Assembly: GCF_000150275.1 (NCBI RefSeq)
Contig: NW_002060943.1
Location: 8,936,701-9,000,700, forward strand
Length of the DNA stretch: 64,000 nt
From: Trichoplax adhaerens
Taxonomy: Eukaryota; Placozoa; Uniplacotomia; Trichoplacea; Trichoplacidae
Direction of reading: 5' to 3'
The notes beneath the pieces are model-generated. The model did not search any database and had not been told where the DNA came from. It saw only the letters and a list, made by a program, of their open reading frames with translations. The position numbers and the translations under genes are program-made. Below, in pieces: positions 1-11,406 of the stretch (position 1 is the stretch's first letter; every line of letters starts with the position of its first letter).

Positions 1-2179
1 CTTAATGTTCAGGTATTTTCCAGCCGCTATTCCTTAAGAATTACAACAAACAATAATATGACAGTATTTAATGCTATAAGTTAATCTCATATATTTTTGA
101 TATATAATTCGTCCACAATGTTACTATATATGTCCATGAAATGTATAAATTACTAACTAAATATGCAACATATGTTGACAGGATTCTAAAATAAATTTTA
201 AAGGGATAGTATTACTAGAAATCTAAGCAATGTATATAGAACAAACTCTAAAACGATTTTGATATTTATAAAATTATTTTTTAGCGATATCTACAGTATC
301 TAGTTGAGCCACAGCTGCGAACACTTGGTTTAGAAGATAAAGGAACAGTGCAAGAAAGGTAGCAATTTTCTAAGATATTAATATAGAATTTGTGTCTTGA
401 GTATCCTAAAGGTCATCATGTATTAATAAAATGAAAATAACTTCTTTCGTTTCGGTATCATCATAGAAAAGGCCGCAAGTTTATTATAAGCGTAGCAGCA
501 ATGGCTAATGATACTAATGTTTTGCAAAACATCACAACCCGTTTTCAAGAATGGCTGCATGGAAAAAATAGGTAATGAAAAATTGCTTTCTTATGGGTGC
601 CGAAGCACACATGATATACCATTTCTATCCAAAAACTTTAGTCAAGCTCAGAACTGCAATTAGATGTGCAATGCATATTTAATTAACTCGAATAATAACT
701 ATTATATGCTAACTAACTATATTTATGGTATGGCATACACTAGATACAGAATTCTTAGAACTAGGCTTTTTAGTATCCGCATGTAGACCTACAGAAATGC
801 CAATCCGTATCATAATTTTTTTTATTCTTCCAGTCCCACACTATTTCCATTTACGTATTTTAAAGCAATCTGTAAATGGGCTTGAGAATACAGCATCATA
901 ATTTTCAGTATTTTCCGCTTCCAACTGTATAGTATTCAAACTACCGCTTACTGGCTATCCCTAATAAAATTTGCACATGTTTTTCACTAACCTTAGAAAA
1001 TTTTAGCGCTTTACAATCATGTAGAGCCCCTTTTTAAATTAACGGCCATCTATAATTAACTAGCATAATTGCTTTTTACTTACTGCAACAAAATATAACT
1101 ATCTCCAAATCTTAAAATATTCCAATTTATTCAAAGATATTCCGTAGTAAATTTAATTTAGGATTAGTATCAAAATTTATAATATTATCTCGATCTTACT
1201 ATAATCTGGTCGAATTTAAGGCTTCTAGCTTTGTGCTGGCACAATTGTTTTCAATATCATTAACGTATCCATTTAAATTACCGATTTTAGTATTCCAATT
1301 GAATTAAAGGCTATTTATATAATAAATGGAATCAAAATGACTGGTAACGATGAATGGGAAAAGTTACTACGAAAATATGATGCCACCAACGACGCTAATT
1401 TAAAACGTCTTTATATTAATGCTTTATCTGCTAGTAATAACCAATCTTTACTTAGGCGGTTAGTCCATTTAAATTATTATCGTTTAATTTACAGTTTATT
1501 TAGTACTTATTTACCTCTCTTAACCATTTCGCATATAATTTGGTTAGACTGCTAGAATTGTCCAAAGATCATACCAAGATACCAAAATCTGAAATTATGA
1601 ACGTCGTCAGCGCTGTCAGTGGCAGTAGAGCTGGCGAAGAAATGGCATGGAATTTTGTAATAGAAAACTGGAAGTACTTCATAGATACGTAAGATTGCTC
1701 TAAGTGATTTAGCAAACTTTAGTCGTCTCTAGATATTGTTATATATATTAATGATTGCGATATTATAATTATTAGATAGAGTTATTTATTAAAATATGGG
1801 AAAAAAGGTTGATCCATTTATGATTCTTTCTTTTAGCTTCTCTGGTGATCTATTTTTAATGGCTGATTTGATTGATACAGTGATAAGCAGCTGTCACAGC
1901 GAGACTCAACTAATGAAGGTATTAAAACTACATAATTTTAGCAAGATACAACAATCTCATTGAGACTTGCAAATAAGAAAATCCGTCCATTCTGAAATCA
2001 CTATTTTTATTTTGATATGATAGATAAAAGAATTTTTTTCTTGTCATGGCGATGCTGGAACTGGTGGACTTGTTGTAAACGAAGCAATAGAAAAAGTAGA
2101 GGCTATTTTCCGATGGAGAAAGAAAAACTACAATGACGCCAGGAACTGGTTTCAGTATATTCAATCAGAAATTGAATAG
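1..2179 (+). CDS. M1-family aminopeptidase AP-A, 3' part (ERAP1-C-like domain)
   Basis: Only the C-terminal helical domain of a zinc aminopeptidase lies in the window; the catalytic part is upstream of base 1. Exons I place: 1-12 (end of an exon, tentative), 285-358, 467-571, 1291-1458, 1548-1688, 1837-1918, 2024-2179 (stop TAG at 2177). Together they give 245 residues in one frame. Recognisable pieces are RYLQYLVEPQLRTLG, IPIELKAIYIINGIKMTG, DEWEKLLRKYDA, SGSRAGEEMAWNFVIENW and the last helix ending in NWFQYIQSEIE. These match the usual ERAP1-C succession of helical repeats. Exons of 74, 105, 168, 141 and 82 nt have exactly the same lengths as exons 13-17 of AP-D, so the two are recent or strongly constrained paralogues. 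A possible AATAAA poly(A) signal is at 2275-2280. No active-site residue can be judged here. Confidence 0.88.
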
Positions 2180-2385
2180 TATATTATGAATGAAAATATG
2201 CTCTTTTAGCTTTAAAGAATACATTTTAGCTAATAGGAATTGCTTGAGATTGTTCATTACTGCCGTATTAAAGAAATAAAAGTTTGTCTGTTATAGTTAT
2301 TTAATTAGTGTGATCGTTATTCTTGAGTCATTACTGAAATTTGTTCGGTTTATCAAGAGGTAATTTATATCATTTATTCATATTT

Positions 2386-3320
2386 ACAATAGATTGGCAT
2401 AAGAAGTATATCTCTAATCACCACTTATAAAATATTTGTTTTTAAATCCCTCGATCAGCCATTTGGAATGTTACCGAAATACTCTAACTACGCTACATTA
2501 CCGCCAATTTATATACATACTTACATATATTGTAGGACAGGTGTACTAACTATATTTGATTATTTGTGAGGTAGCAATTTATTAATTTTAGTAATAGTTC
2601 GATTTTTGGCAATGTACAATAGACTTTAATAGCAGTTACGATATAGTTCTTAGTAATATCATATACGGGTACTCATTATGTATATTCGCTGGCTATTCAT
2701 AGTTCCAATGATAAATTTATAGTAATCAAGAAGTCTCATGCAATATCATGTAACATTTATCCACTTAAATTGACAATACATTGGCACTAAAAATTATATC
2801 TGATTACCCTTTATCAAATTTTTGTTTTAAAATCTCCTCAATCAGCCATTTGGAATGTTACCGAAATACCATAACTCCATCATAAAGCAACTAGGCTATA
2901 TATACAATCTATCCGTACTCGTATATATTGTAAAGCGTACGTACTGGATAGATTTGATTATTTTTGTGGCAGTTATTTCTAGATTTTAATGAATGTCAGA
3001 TTTTGACGCTCAAACTGAATAAGGACCGTATAGTAGCGCTGGAAAATATTACATAAGAGGTTGAATATGGAAACTCTTATTTTAATTATTACCGAAAAGG
3101 ACAGCACGTCTATTTGATTTGTAAGCGACATTTATGAATATTGATAATCCTGAGAGATATTACATTTGGTAATGTATATAGGCTTTTTATACCAATTATG
3201 GTATAGCTGTTAGTAACATTGTCTACGGATACTCGTTATGTATATTAGCTAGGTATTCATAGTTCTAATGATAGATTTGTAAAGATTTCTGATGCAATAC
3301 CTCAGCCTTTACATAATTAT
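2386..3320. repeat. Diverged tandem duplication
   Basis: Two direct copies can be aligned: unit 1 about 2386-2760 and unit 2 about 2773-3320. Anchor matches are ACAATAGATTGGCAT (2386) with ACAATACATTGGCAC (2773), CAGCCATTTGGAATGTTACC in both units (about 2458 and 2845), and ACTCATTATGTATATTCGCT (2671) with its near copy at 3231. The offset is 387 bp at the left end but 560 bp at the right, so unit 2 carries about 173 extra bases or unit 1 lost them. No protein coding is visible. It could be a local duplication or two remnants of a mobile element. Confidence 0.7.
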
Positions 3321-3357
3321 ATGGGTCTAGTCAATCTGCAAACGATTTGGTTGTAAT

Positions 3358-3444
3358 GTTACAGCCAATGTCGGTAATGGCTGATATTATCGGTAATGGC
3401 CAGCCATTACCGGTAATATCATCATTACCGACATTGGCTGTAAC
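3358..3444. repeat. Near-perfect 87-nt inverted repeat (hairpin)
   Basis: Left arm 3358-3399 and right arm 3404-3444 are reverse complements except for about three mismatch or bulge positions; the loop is only CCAG (3400-3403). Each arm also contains an internal short direct repeat, TCGGTAATGG. The size and bulged stem resemble a pre-miRNA or a foldback element. It sits directly after a tandem duplication in non-coding DNA. A transcript is not shown by the sequence. Confidence 0.75.
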
Positions 3445-4682
3445 AGTAATATTAAACTAAAAACACTCAGAGTTAGCTACTTTACTTTGCCTTTTTACGC
3501 GTTGTAGAGTAGCTATCAATAGAACTTGATTAAAAATCACCAATACTTATTTAGTTAGTTGAATGCGAGACGACAGTAATAAAAACATTAAGGTTTTTAG
3601 TGAGCTAATACAATATACCGTGGTAAAATTATGAGTTACATCATAAATTTCCGCATTCATATTCAGGTATTATCTACAAAGATCGATCTTAGTATTGAAT
3701 CCTTTTCATAATAGATGAAATAGTCACGCCATTTTATTCTGAGCAATTGGAAGGAGTGTAAAAATTAGCTATACTTAAATTAAAAATTTAAAGTAAAATG
3801 AACGTATTTCCGATCACTGCATGCTGTGTGGACAGCGATATTTCGGTACAGTTTTTATATTATACTCGTAAACCCACAATGAAATAGTAGATGAAAATAT
3901 TTATCTAAATGCGTTTTCTTTCTATCTCACCACTTGTTATGATTTTTGACCATTATTTTATTTGTGAGAGTGTTACCACATTTGCTGGCATCAGCAATAT
4001 TCCGTTAGTAAATACTTAGTTTGTTCAAGTGTATAACGGCCAAGTAAGAACGATAATGTTTTACGTCAATACTCTATAGCTATAAAGGACTCGCTGAAAG
4101 ATTTCTAGCTGATCTTCCTTGTTACAAGGTAAAAGAGTTTCGAAAGTATAAAAGATATACAGTATATATATTTATTGCTCACAATACTAAATAAAGATCA
4201 AAATATAATTAAATGGTAAAACTTATAGTTCTTCCTGAGATTTTTAATACAGAGAAAATACTGGTGTGTGTATAATGAATGAAGTTTTGTTATTTCACTA
4301 GAATAGCAGCTATAAATTAATTCATTGGTAACTGCTACGTCATAAGTTAATTGATTCGTAAATAGTCTAAGCTTTATGTGATAATCAATAGTAAAGTAAA
4401 TATTCTTGTGGATAGACAAATGAGAATTATCGTAATTAGGAGGTAGCCGTTGGCAACATACTCACATTTATACGGTTACAAATACAATAGCAATTATTCT
4501 TGGATTGCTTCTTATTTAACCGGGAAAAGAGCATAGAGTTTCAGCTACTGTTACTAAGTAAGGTATCATCAAGTAGTGTATGAGTACATTACAAATTACT
4601 AATACCCTTCTAGCAGATAAAACTGTAATCAACAGGTTGGTAAAAGTAGTGCAGGAAACTATAGACCAAGTAAAGCACAATT

Positions 4683-7600
4683 ATGATGGAAGAATCCAAA
4701 GCACTTTTAACACCGGAATCAGATAAATATGGAAGAAAAGAATCGGAGGATACCTTAGGATCTGCTGATGCGGCATGTTGTAGCTATCGTATTGAAAAAG
4801 GACACGGAAAATATGCCATGATTGGTTGTTTGATTTTACTACTATTTTTATGTGTTACTGTGCCATTACTAGCTGCAGTTGTAAATAATATTTCAAAGCC
4901 ATCCAAGGTTCCTCATTTGAATGGTAACACATCTTCCCAGATAGATAACGCTCCTTTTCCTTATCAAAATCCGCGTTTACCTAAACATATTGTACCCCTT
5001 TTCTACATTATGAAACTTAATATTCAATTTGATAAATTAATTACTGACGGTCAAGTCAATATAACATTACATGTAACCAAACCTACGAATTTTATCGTTT
5101 TTCATCATGTCTTAATTGATATACAGCTAGTAAATATATATCAATCGCGACTACCGACTATTAAACCTATCAGGATTGATGGCAAGCAATATAATTCATC
5201 CTTACAAATGTTCTATATCAAGTTATCATCCAACTTAGCTGTCCATACCAACTATACATTATCAATCAAATTTACAAGTAAAGTTTTCACTGATAGGCTG
5301 AAAGGGTTATATTTAAATAACTACACTGATATCCATGGTCGGCACAGGTTAGCGCTTTACTAGTTGATTGGATTTAGTTCACTTATATATCGATGCTTAA
5401 TTGCAGTTCTTAATTTATTTATTAGCGTAGCATATCAATCATAAAGCTTAACATTACTAAAGTTGATTTATTTTCATTGCATGATCAGAATAGTATTAGT
5501 ATACATGTATAATGAAAGTAAAAAAATCAAGTCTTATTGCTACTAGTATTCGTTAGTTTACAATAAACTTCATAACAATCTAATATGTATTGCTTCAAAA
5601 TCTCTGTCATGAATGTAGGCATCTAGCTATCACTCAATTTGAATCCGTTTTCGCTCGATTAGCATTTCCTTGCTTTGATGAACCTGGCTTTAAAACACCT
5701 TATAAAATCTACATCGCTCGACCTAAAAATTTTCATGTTCTGTCTAACATGCCTACAATAACGGAACGATCTCTAACCAGCCAAATTGTGGAAGCTGAAT
5801 TCGCTACCACTCCGCCTTTAAGTTCTTATCTCATCGCTTATGTAATCGGCAATCTAGCTCACTTGGAAATAAAATCTAATAGTAATATCACGGTAAGAAA
5901 ATAAGAATTATTTTATACAGTTTCAGTTTAAATTTAAATATCGTGTGGAATAGAATGTTGCTTTAATACCGCATAGTTCAATCTTCATAGTCAGGAAATA
6001 TTGTGTACGATAAGGATGATATAGTATAGCACTATCAATTATGTTACTGCAGTCCGACAGCTTAATTTTTTCCAAATGAAAGGAAAAGTAGTTTTATTCT
6101 TCCAGAGCGGTACTCTTAACTAATACGATATCCTTGTTTTTATTGAAGATGCTTAATTTATCACTATTGTTGCGTCTGATTTTATTAGCTGCGGATTTGG
6201 TGCTCCCCTAATATGCTTAATTACACCAAATTAGCTATTAATCACGCTAAAATAGTTGTGGCACAATTTGAAAACTTATTCCACATGAAGCTGAACTCTT
6301 CCAAATTAGGTTGAATTGAAGACTTTACAGAATAAATTTTGACTCTTAAACCATTCATTAAACTCTTAACTGTAATTAATCCTTAATTCACATACAGATA
6401 TGGTCCTAGCACCTAATTATTTAAGTGGAGGAATGGAAAATTGGGGACTGATTACCTATCCAGAAAGCTCTGCAATTTACATGCCAGTTGAAAATCAACA
6501 GCGACAAACTGTGATTAGTACCGTTACCCACGAAATAGCTCATCAGGTAATTAATCGCCGTGATTCATGTTTGATTAATTATTGTATATGGGCTTTATAG
6601 ACGCAGATTAATAAGTTAATATTGATGTAAATTTATTAATGCAAGTCTTAAGGCGATCAATACTTTGGCTGCCGACCTTTCATATACAATGTGTCCTTCA
6701 TAGCGATCATTAACCTGCAGTATTATCTTACCGTCTTTAGTGGTTTGGCAATATCGTGACTATCAAATGGTGGAATGAATTATGGGTTAAAGAAGGCTTT
6801 GCAACGTTGATGGAGTTTGTCAGTGAATACAAATTGACAACAATGAAACAGGCGGTAACTAGATCTATCCTGCAAATATCGCTGTTGCTAAACCTTACAT
6901 TTTACAGAACTATATGTTCTAATAACGAGTATTTACCTTTAGATGGCATCCTTCTTCCAAAGTAACCATCTAGCAGCGCTAAAGGAAGATAGTTTCTTTG
7001 CTTCACATGCACTATCGATGCCAATTTCAACCCTTGAAAAAATTAAAGCAAATTATGATAGCATAGAATATGCTAAGGTAAACTGATTTCTTGAAAAATT
7101 TGTAATTTGAAATAGTTTAAATATCTCTCTCTTGTCCAGGATACATGCATATTCGTCTGACTAGCTAAGCTTCTATGATACGTATTTATAACCATTTTAA
7201 TCCTCAATCTATTCATAGGGAGCATGTATTCTACAAATGTTATTATTTTTTTTGGGTGAGAAGACTTTCCTTCAAGGAACTGAGCATTATCTATATAAAT
7301 GGAAATCTAAAACCGCAAGCAACCTAGATTTATGGAAATCTTTTGATAAGGTACGAAAATATATGTTGAGCGAGAATCCTATAAGCGCTACTATGATCTT
7401 GCATTACAAAGATTCAAAAGAGTTGATTATTATATATAACTGAAGTTTTGGCTTAAAGACAGAAAGATGATTTCTTCAGTCATTCTTAAATATTCGTAGC
7501 AGTAGGATACTAAAATTCATCGTCGCAAATCGTGTCCTTATTTACATTAAGAATGTTATTTTTTTAACATATATTATGAACTAAAGCTCTATTTTGAGCA

Positions 7601-10600
7601 AAGTTAGGGCAGCTAATTTTTTTGCATTCTCGGTAATCACTTAGAATAAAATCATCGATTAAATAAGCGTGTTAGAAATCTAGAAAATTTCTTACAGTCT
7701 TTTACAGTTTTAAAGTATGCTGAACGATAGCTCTCGATTCTTTCAAAATTTTACGCATGCAAATCTTAATTTATCAATAATTCTTCCCTAATATTGGGTT
7801 AATTTTGTAATCTACATTAAATTTATATCGCTCAACCCTCAAAAATAGTGCATCTACCCCATTGGTGATGAAACTACGTATATTATTACGTTTTATTATT
7901 TGCATTTCGATAAATTTCTAGCGAAAACATAAAATTAAGCACTTGATAGATATTGAGATGTACCATGCTGTATTTAAAAGAAATAAGTTTAATACTCCTG
8001 AAGTTTCAAATAATTATCTGATCAGTCTAATTTTTTATAGGTTTCTAAATATAACATAAGTAAGATGATGTCAGCTTGGACAAGTCAGCCTGGATATCCA
8101 CTAGTTACTGTCAATATTGATCGAATTCGCTTGCAAGCTAACATCTCCGTTTCAAAATTTATGTGGTTTCATCACATAAAATCAAACGATATAAAAACTT
8201 CCAATAGGTATGGCGTTGCAACACAAGTTATCCTCTTACAATGTATTTTATTTTTGATTAATATCGAGAAAATAATATGCTAATGAACTTACTTAACTGC
8301 ATACTAGTGAATCTTGCAAATCGAATATTCTTATCTCTTTAAGAGTCTTATTAAGTAAAAATGCAATGCATTCTGTTTGTGATGGTTAAAGTTTAAAAAT
8401 AATAATGATAAATTTCTTCCTTTTTGTCTGTCACAACTACAAATAGAGAATTCTGGCAAGTACCGTTTATTTATAAAACAAATTATAATCACGGACGTAT
8501 CGTCATTGCCAAATCACCAAGTAAATACGCCATTAATAAGGAAGAAATATCTTTACCTCTTTATTGCAGTAAAAATTCAGATATATTTTTGAAAAATTTC
8601 ATTTTATAGCGATTATCAAACTTCGCAAACCAAATGACTGGTTGCTTGGAAATCTTTTAAGTACTGGCTTTTACCGAGTGAATTATGATTACAGATCGTG
8701 GCAAAAATTTATTCAGTTACTGAAAGCTAATCACAGGGTGAATATTTATTGAATAGTATCATGATCTATAAGTATGAGTAATAAAACTTCAATGCTATCC
8801 GCTAAATATTCAGTATAACCTAGGTGCATTCTAATTTCTAGATAATAAATGTACAAGACAGGGCGACGCTGCTAGATGATTCATTTAGTTTAAATAGGTG
8901 CGGTATAATATCGGAAATTCTTCTTCCGTCAATATCATTATTGTTACCATAGTTCAAACATGTTTTCCTTGCTTCTAGGTTTTATTCCGTAATTAGCTGA
9001 GATTCTAACAAATTTTAACCGTTGTTTACTCCTCAGAGCCGGGAAGCTTCCCGTAGAAATATTCTTCAACATGACTCGATATATATTTAATGAAACAAGT
9101 GAAGTACCACGGACTACCGTTAAAGAACATCTCAATGACATTAATAACATGTTGGATAGCGGAATGGATAAGATCAACATGAAAGTGAGCTTCTATAATT
9201 AATTTTCTAATTTTAATTTTTAGTTCAATCCATTTCATGATTTATGATGTTAGATTAAAGCATGAATTGAACAATGACATAATATCTTATAATTTTTTTA
9301 TTTCGTAAAAAAGAAATATCTTACCTACTTGAAATATAAAATGCAAGGACTACAGTAAGTATCGATATAAAATATGCAAATGGAATGATACATATTAAAC
9401 CCGAAGTTCAATAAAATAGTAGTGATTGATTAACATAACTCGAAGTGCAGGATATTCTTATAAACTAATATGCAGATATAGTCAACCTAAGTTTATGCTA
9501 AGTTATATGAAGAATTAAAATACCTCTTCTGTTTCGTAAATTGTAGGTTTAGTCAAATAAATCTAACCATGTATCGTTCCTGGTTATATGATAACAAACC
9601 GTAAGTCTCTTGGTTGATCAATAAAATTTGACACGACTATCATTGCATGCTTAGAAAGAGAATTAATACTCACGTTGGTTCTTGTGCAATTTGGGCGTAC
9701 TGAGATTATTTTACTTAGTGCATTTTCGCTCTAGTTAAATCTAATTCAATCTAATTTATTTTCACCTATAGAATTAGACACAGACTAGTGGTTAGTTTTT
9801 ACAGCATTTGAATAAACTTTAGACTAAAGCTAAGACGTAATCTGAACAGGCGTGATATCAAGACCACTAATTAATGTACTGAACTGTAGATTGTACAATT
9901 CAATTGCTTATCAAAAATATCATTTCAACTTTTGATTTTAAATAATGCATATAGGTTCCAGGGTTTAAATTGCTTACTCTCACAAATAAATTCTTGTTGA
10001 GAATGAGAAATTAATTTCGAGTAATTGATGTTTATATAGAGTCAGGAATTTTTAGGAAATTAAAGCTAAAATCGTATCATATAATCAAATTGAACTATGA
10101 CAAATCCGGAAAGATTGAAACATATATATTATATTTAACTCTTACAATAGGGTACTTGTTTCCGGAGTAATTTATTACAGTTTAATGGATAATATTTGAA
10201 TATAGCGTAAATTTACGACAAATTTCATTGACGTGCTACTATAGGTGTATGAGTATAAGAATAAATTAAGTTAGAACCATGTTACAAGTGTAGCATTATA
10301 TATTAGTTGTGCATAGATCACAATTTACTGAAATTCAGGCCTAGATTGCTGAAGATTTTATCTAATGATCCTTCTATTATCTAAATTTAAGGCTCCAACC
10401 AACACAATTTCGAAGTATATTATTTATCGGAAGCAAATTTGGGTCTACTCGTGACTGGAATAGGCTGCTCACCAGATATTTAGATACACGGGGGAATTGG
10501 AAAAAAGCAATTATGCAAGAAGCATTAGCTGCTACCACTAAAAAATTTCTTATTTCGAAGTAAGTCTAATCACTTTTTCAAAAAATTATATTTTTTTGTT

Positions 10601-11406
10601 CTCATATACTTCATTGCTATTGAAAAAGTAACAGTAACACCCAATAGTTAAGTGAAAATCTACATTACCTGTTGAGGGTAACAATTTATTATAATTAAGA
10701 ATTTTATTTTAACGAGATTATCACTTCTTCTAGGCTTTTGAAAACTGCTATTAACAACAAAAAGGTTAATAATAATAGATTAAAGGCAATTCTAGCGGCA
10801 GTTTCTCAACATTTTGTAAATAGAAAAATCATATGGAACTTTTTTACGAAGCATTGGAAGGTGTTAAATCAAAGGTAAGTAAATTCAGATGTGTTTAAAT
10901 TACGGTCGTGATAATAATGATGGGAATATTGACCCGGATTTATATTCTCTCCACTCAGATTCAGTTACCAGCCTAATGCCTTAAGAATAATTTTGAGGGA
11001 TATAACCAAGAAATTTTACACTCAAGAAGAACTTCAAATGGTAATAAATAGACTTCTTATTATTTATTCACCTTACATTACGTAATCTATTGCGTGTTTA
11101 TATAGTTGTACTTACTTTAAGTGGAAATCAGCATCAATTCAGGAGTACTAATAGCTGATCATCCACTTATGAATTCTAGATATATAAATAAACTGTGATA
11201 TTCTCGTATTTCTTACATAATTTTAATTTTTCTGTCTGATAATTAAACGCTATTAGGTTATTAAATTTTTCCAAAATCGACGCTTGAGATACGGTGAACG
11301 TGATGTAAGCAAATCAATCGATCTCATCGCCGGTAGAGTACACTGGAAGAAGGTATACAGTTTAAGCACTAGTAAATGGCTACAAGATGCCGTAAGAAGA
11401 CTATAG
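4683..11406 (+). CDS. M1 aminopeptidase N-like, type II membrane protein (AP-B)
   Basis: Zinc exopeptidase that would remove N-terminal residues from peptides outside the cell. Exons: 4683-5347, 5619-5892, 6189-6309, 6398-6546, 6741-6854, 6943-7077, 7219-7350, 8041-8207, 8447-8520, 8610-8737, 8842-8897, 9037-9184, 9314-9354, 9547-9600, 10392-10559, 10734-10874, 10959-11040, 11257-11406; 932 aa. Residues about 1-43 are cytosolic and 44-67 a signal anchor, followed by N-glycosylation sequons. The N-terminal domain contains FPCFDEP. The exopeptidase motif is GGMEN (364-368) instead of the usual GAMEN. Zinc ligands are H398 and H402 (HEIAHQ) and E421 (KEGF), and the transition-state tyrosine is Y484 (EYAKG). 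GFYRVNYD and the ERAP1-C-like domain follow. Exons 13 and 14 are 41 and 54 nt, against 74 and 105 nt in AP-A and AP-D, so about 28 residues of one helical repeat are absent or those exons are misplaced. The start is ATGATG at 4683; I used the first ATG. Confidence 0.93.
7351..8040 (+). other. Long intron 7 of AP-B
   Basis: This 690-bp intron lies between the exon ending in LWKSFDK and the exon carrying AWTSQPGYP. It is AT-rich, with several T-runs. I see no nested gene or obvious repeat. Confidence 0.6.
9601..10391 (+). other. Long intron 14 of AP-B
   Basis: This 791-bp intron separates the WLYDNK exon from the exon starting LQPTQF. The donor is GTAAGT at 9601. I looked for the helical-repeat residues missing from exons 13-14 here and found no convincing extra exon. 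Confidence 0.55.

Larger units (their letters stand above)
2180..4682. other. Intergenic spacer between AP-A and AP-B
   Basis: No coding exon is supported on either strand in these 2.5 kb; open frames are short and AT-rich. The stretch holds the AP-A 3' end, a diverged tandem duplication (2386-3320), a long hairpin (3358-3444) and presumably the AP-B promoter and 5' leader. I could not place a TATA box or transcription start with any confidence. Confidence 0.6.

Noticed and set aside
8944-9238. Two minus-strand frames around 9.0-9.2 kb
   Set aside because: They are shadows of AP-B exon 12, which has the correct splice sites, phase and family residues on the plus strand.
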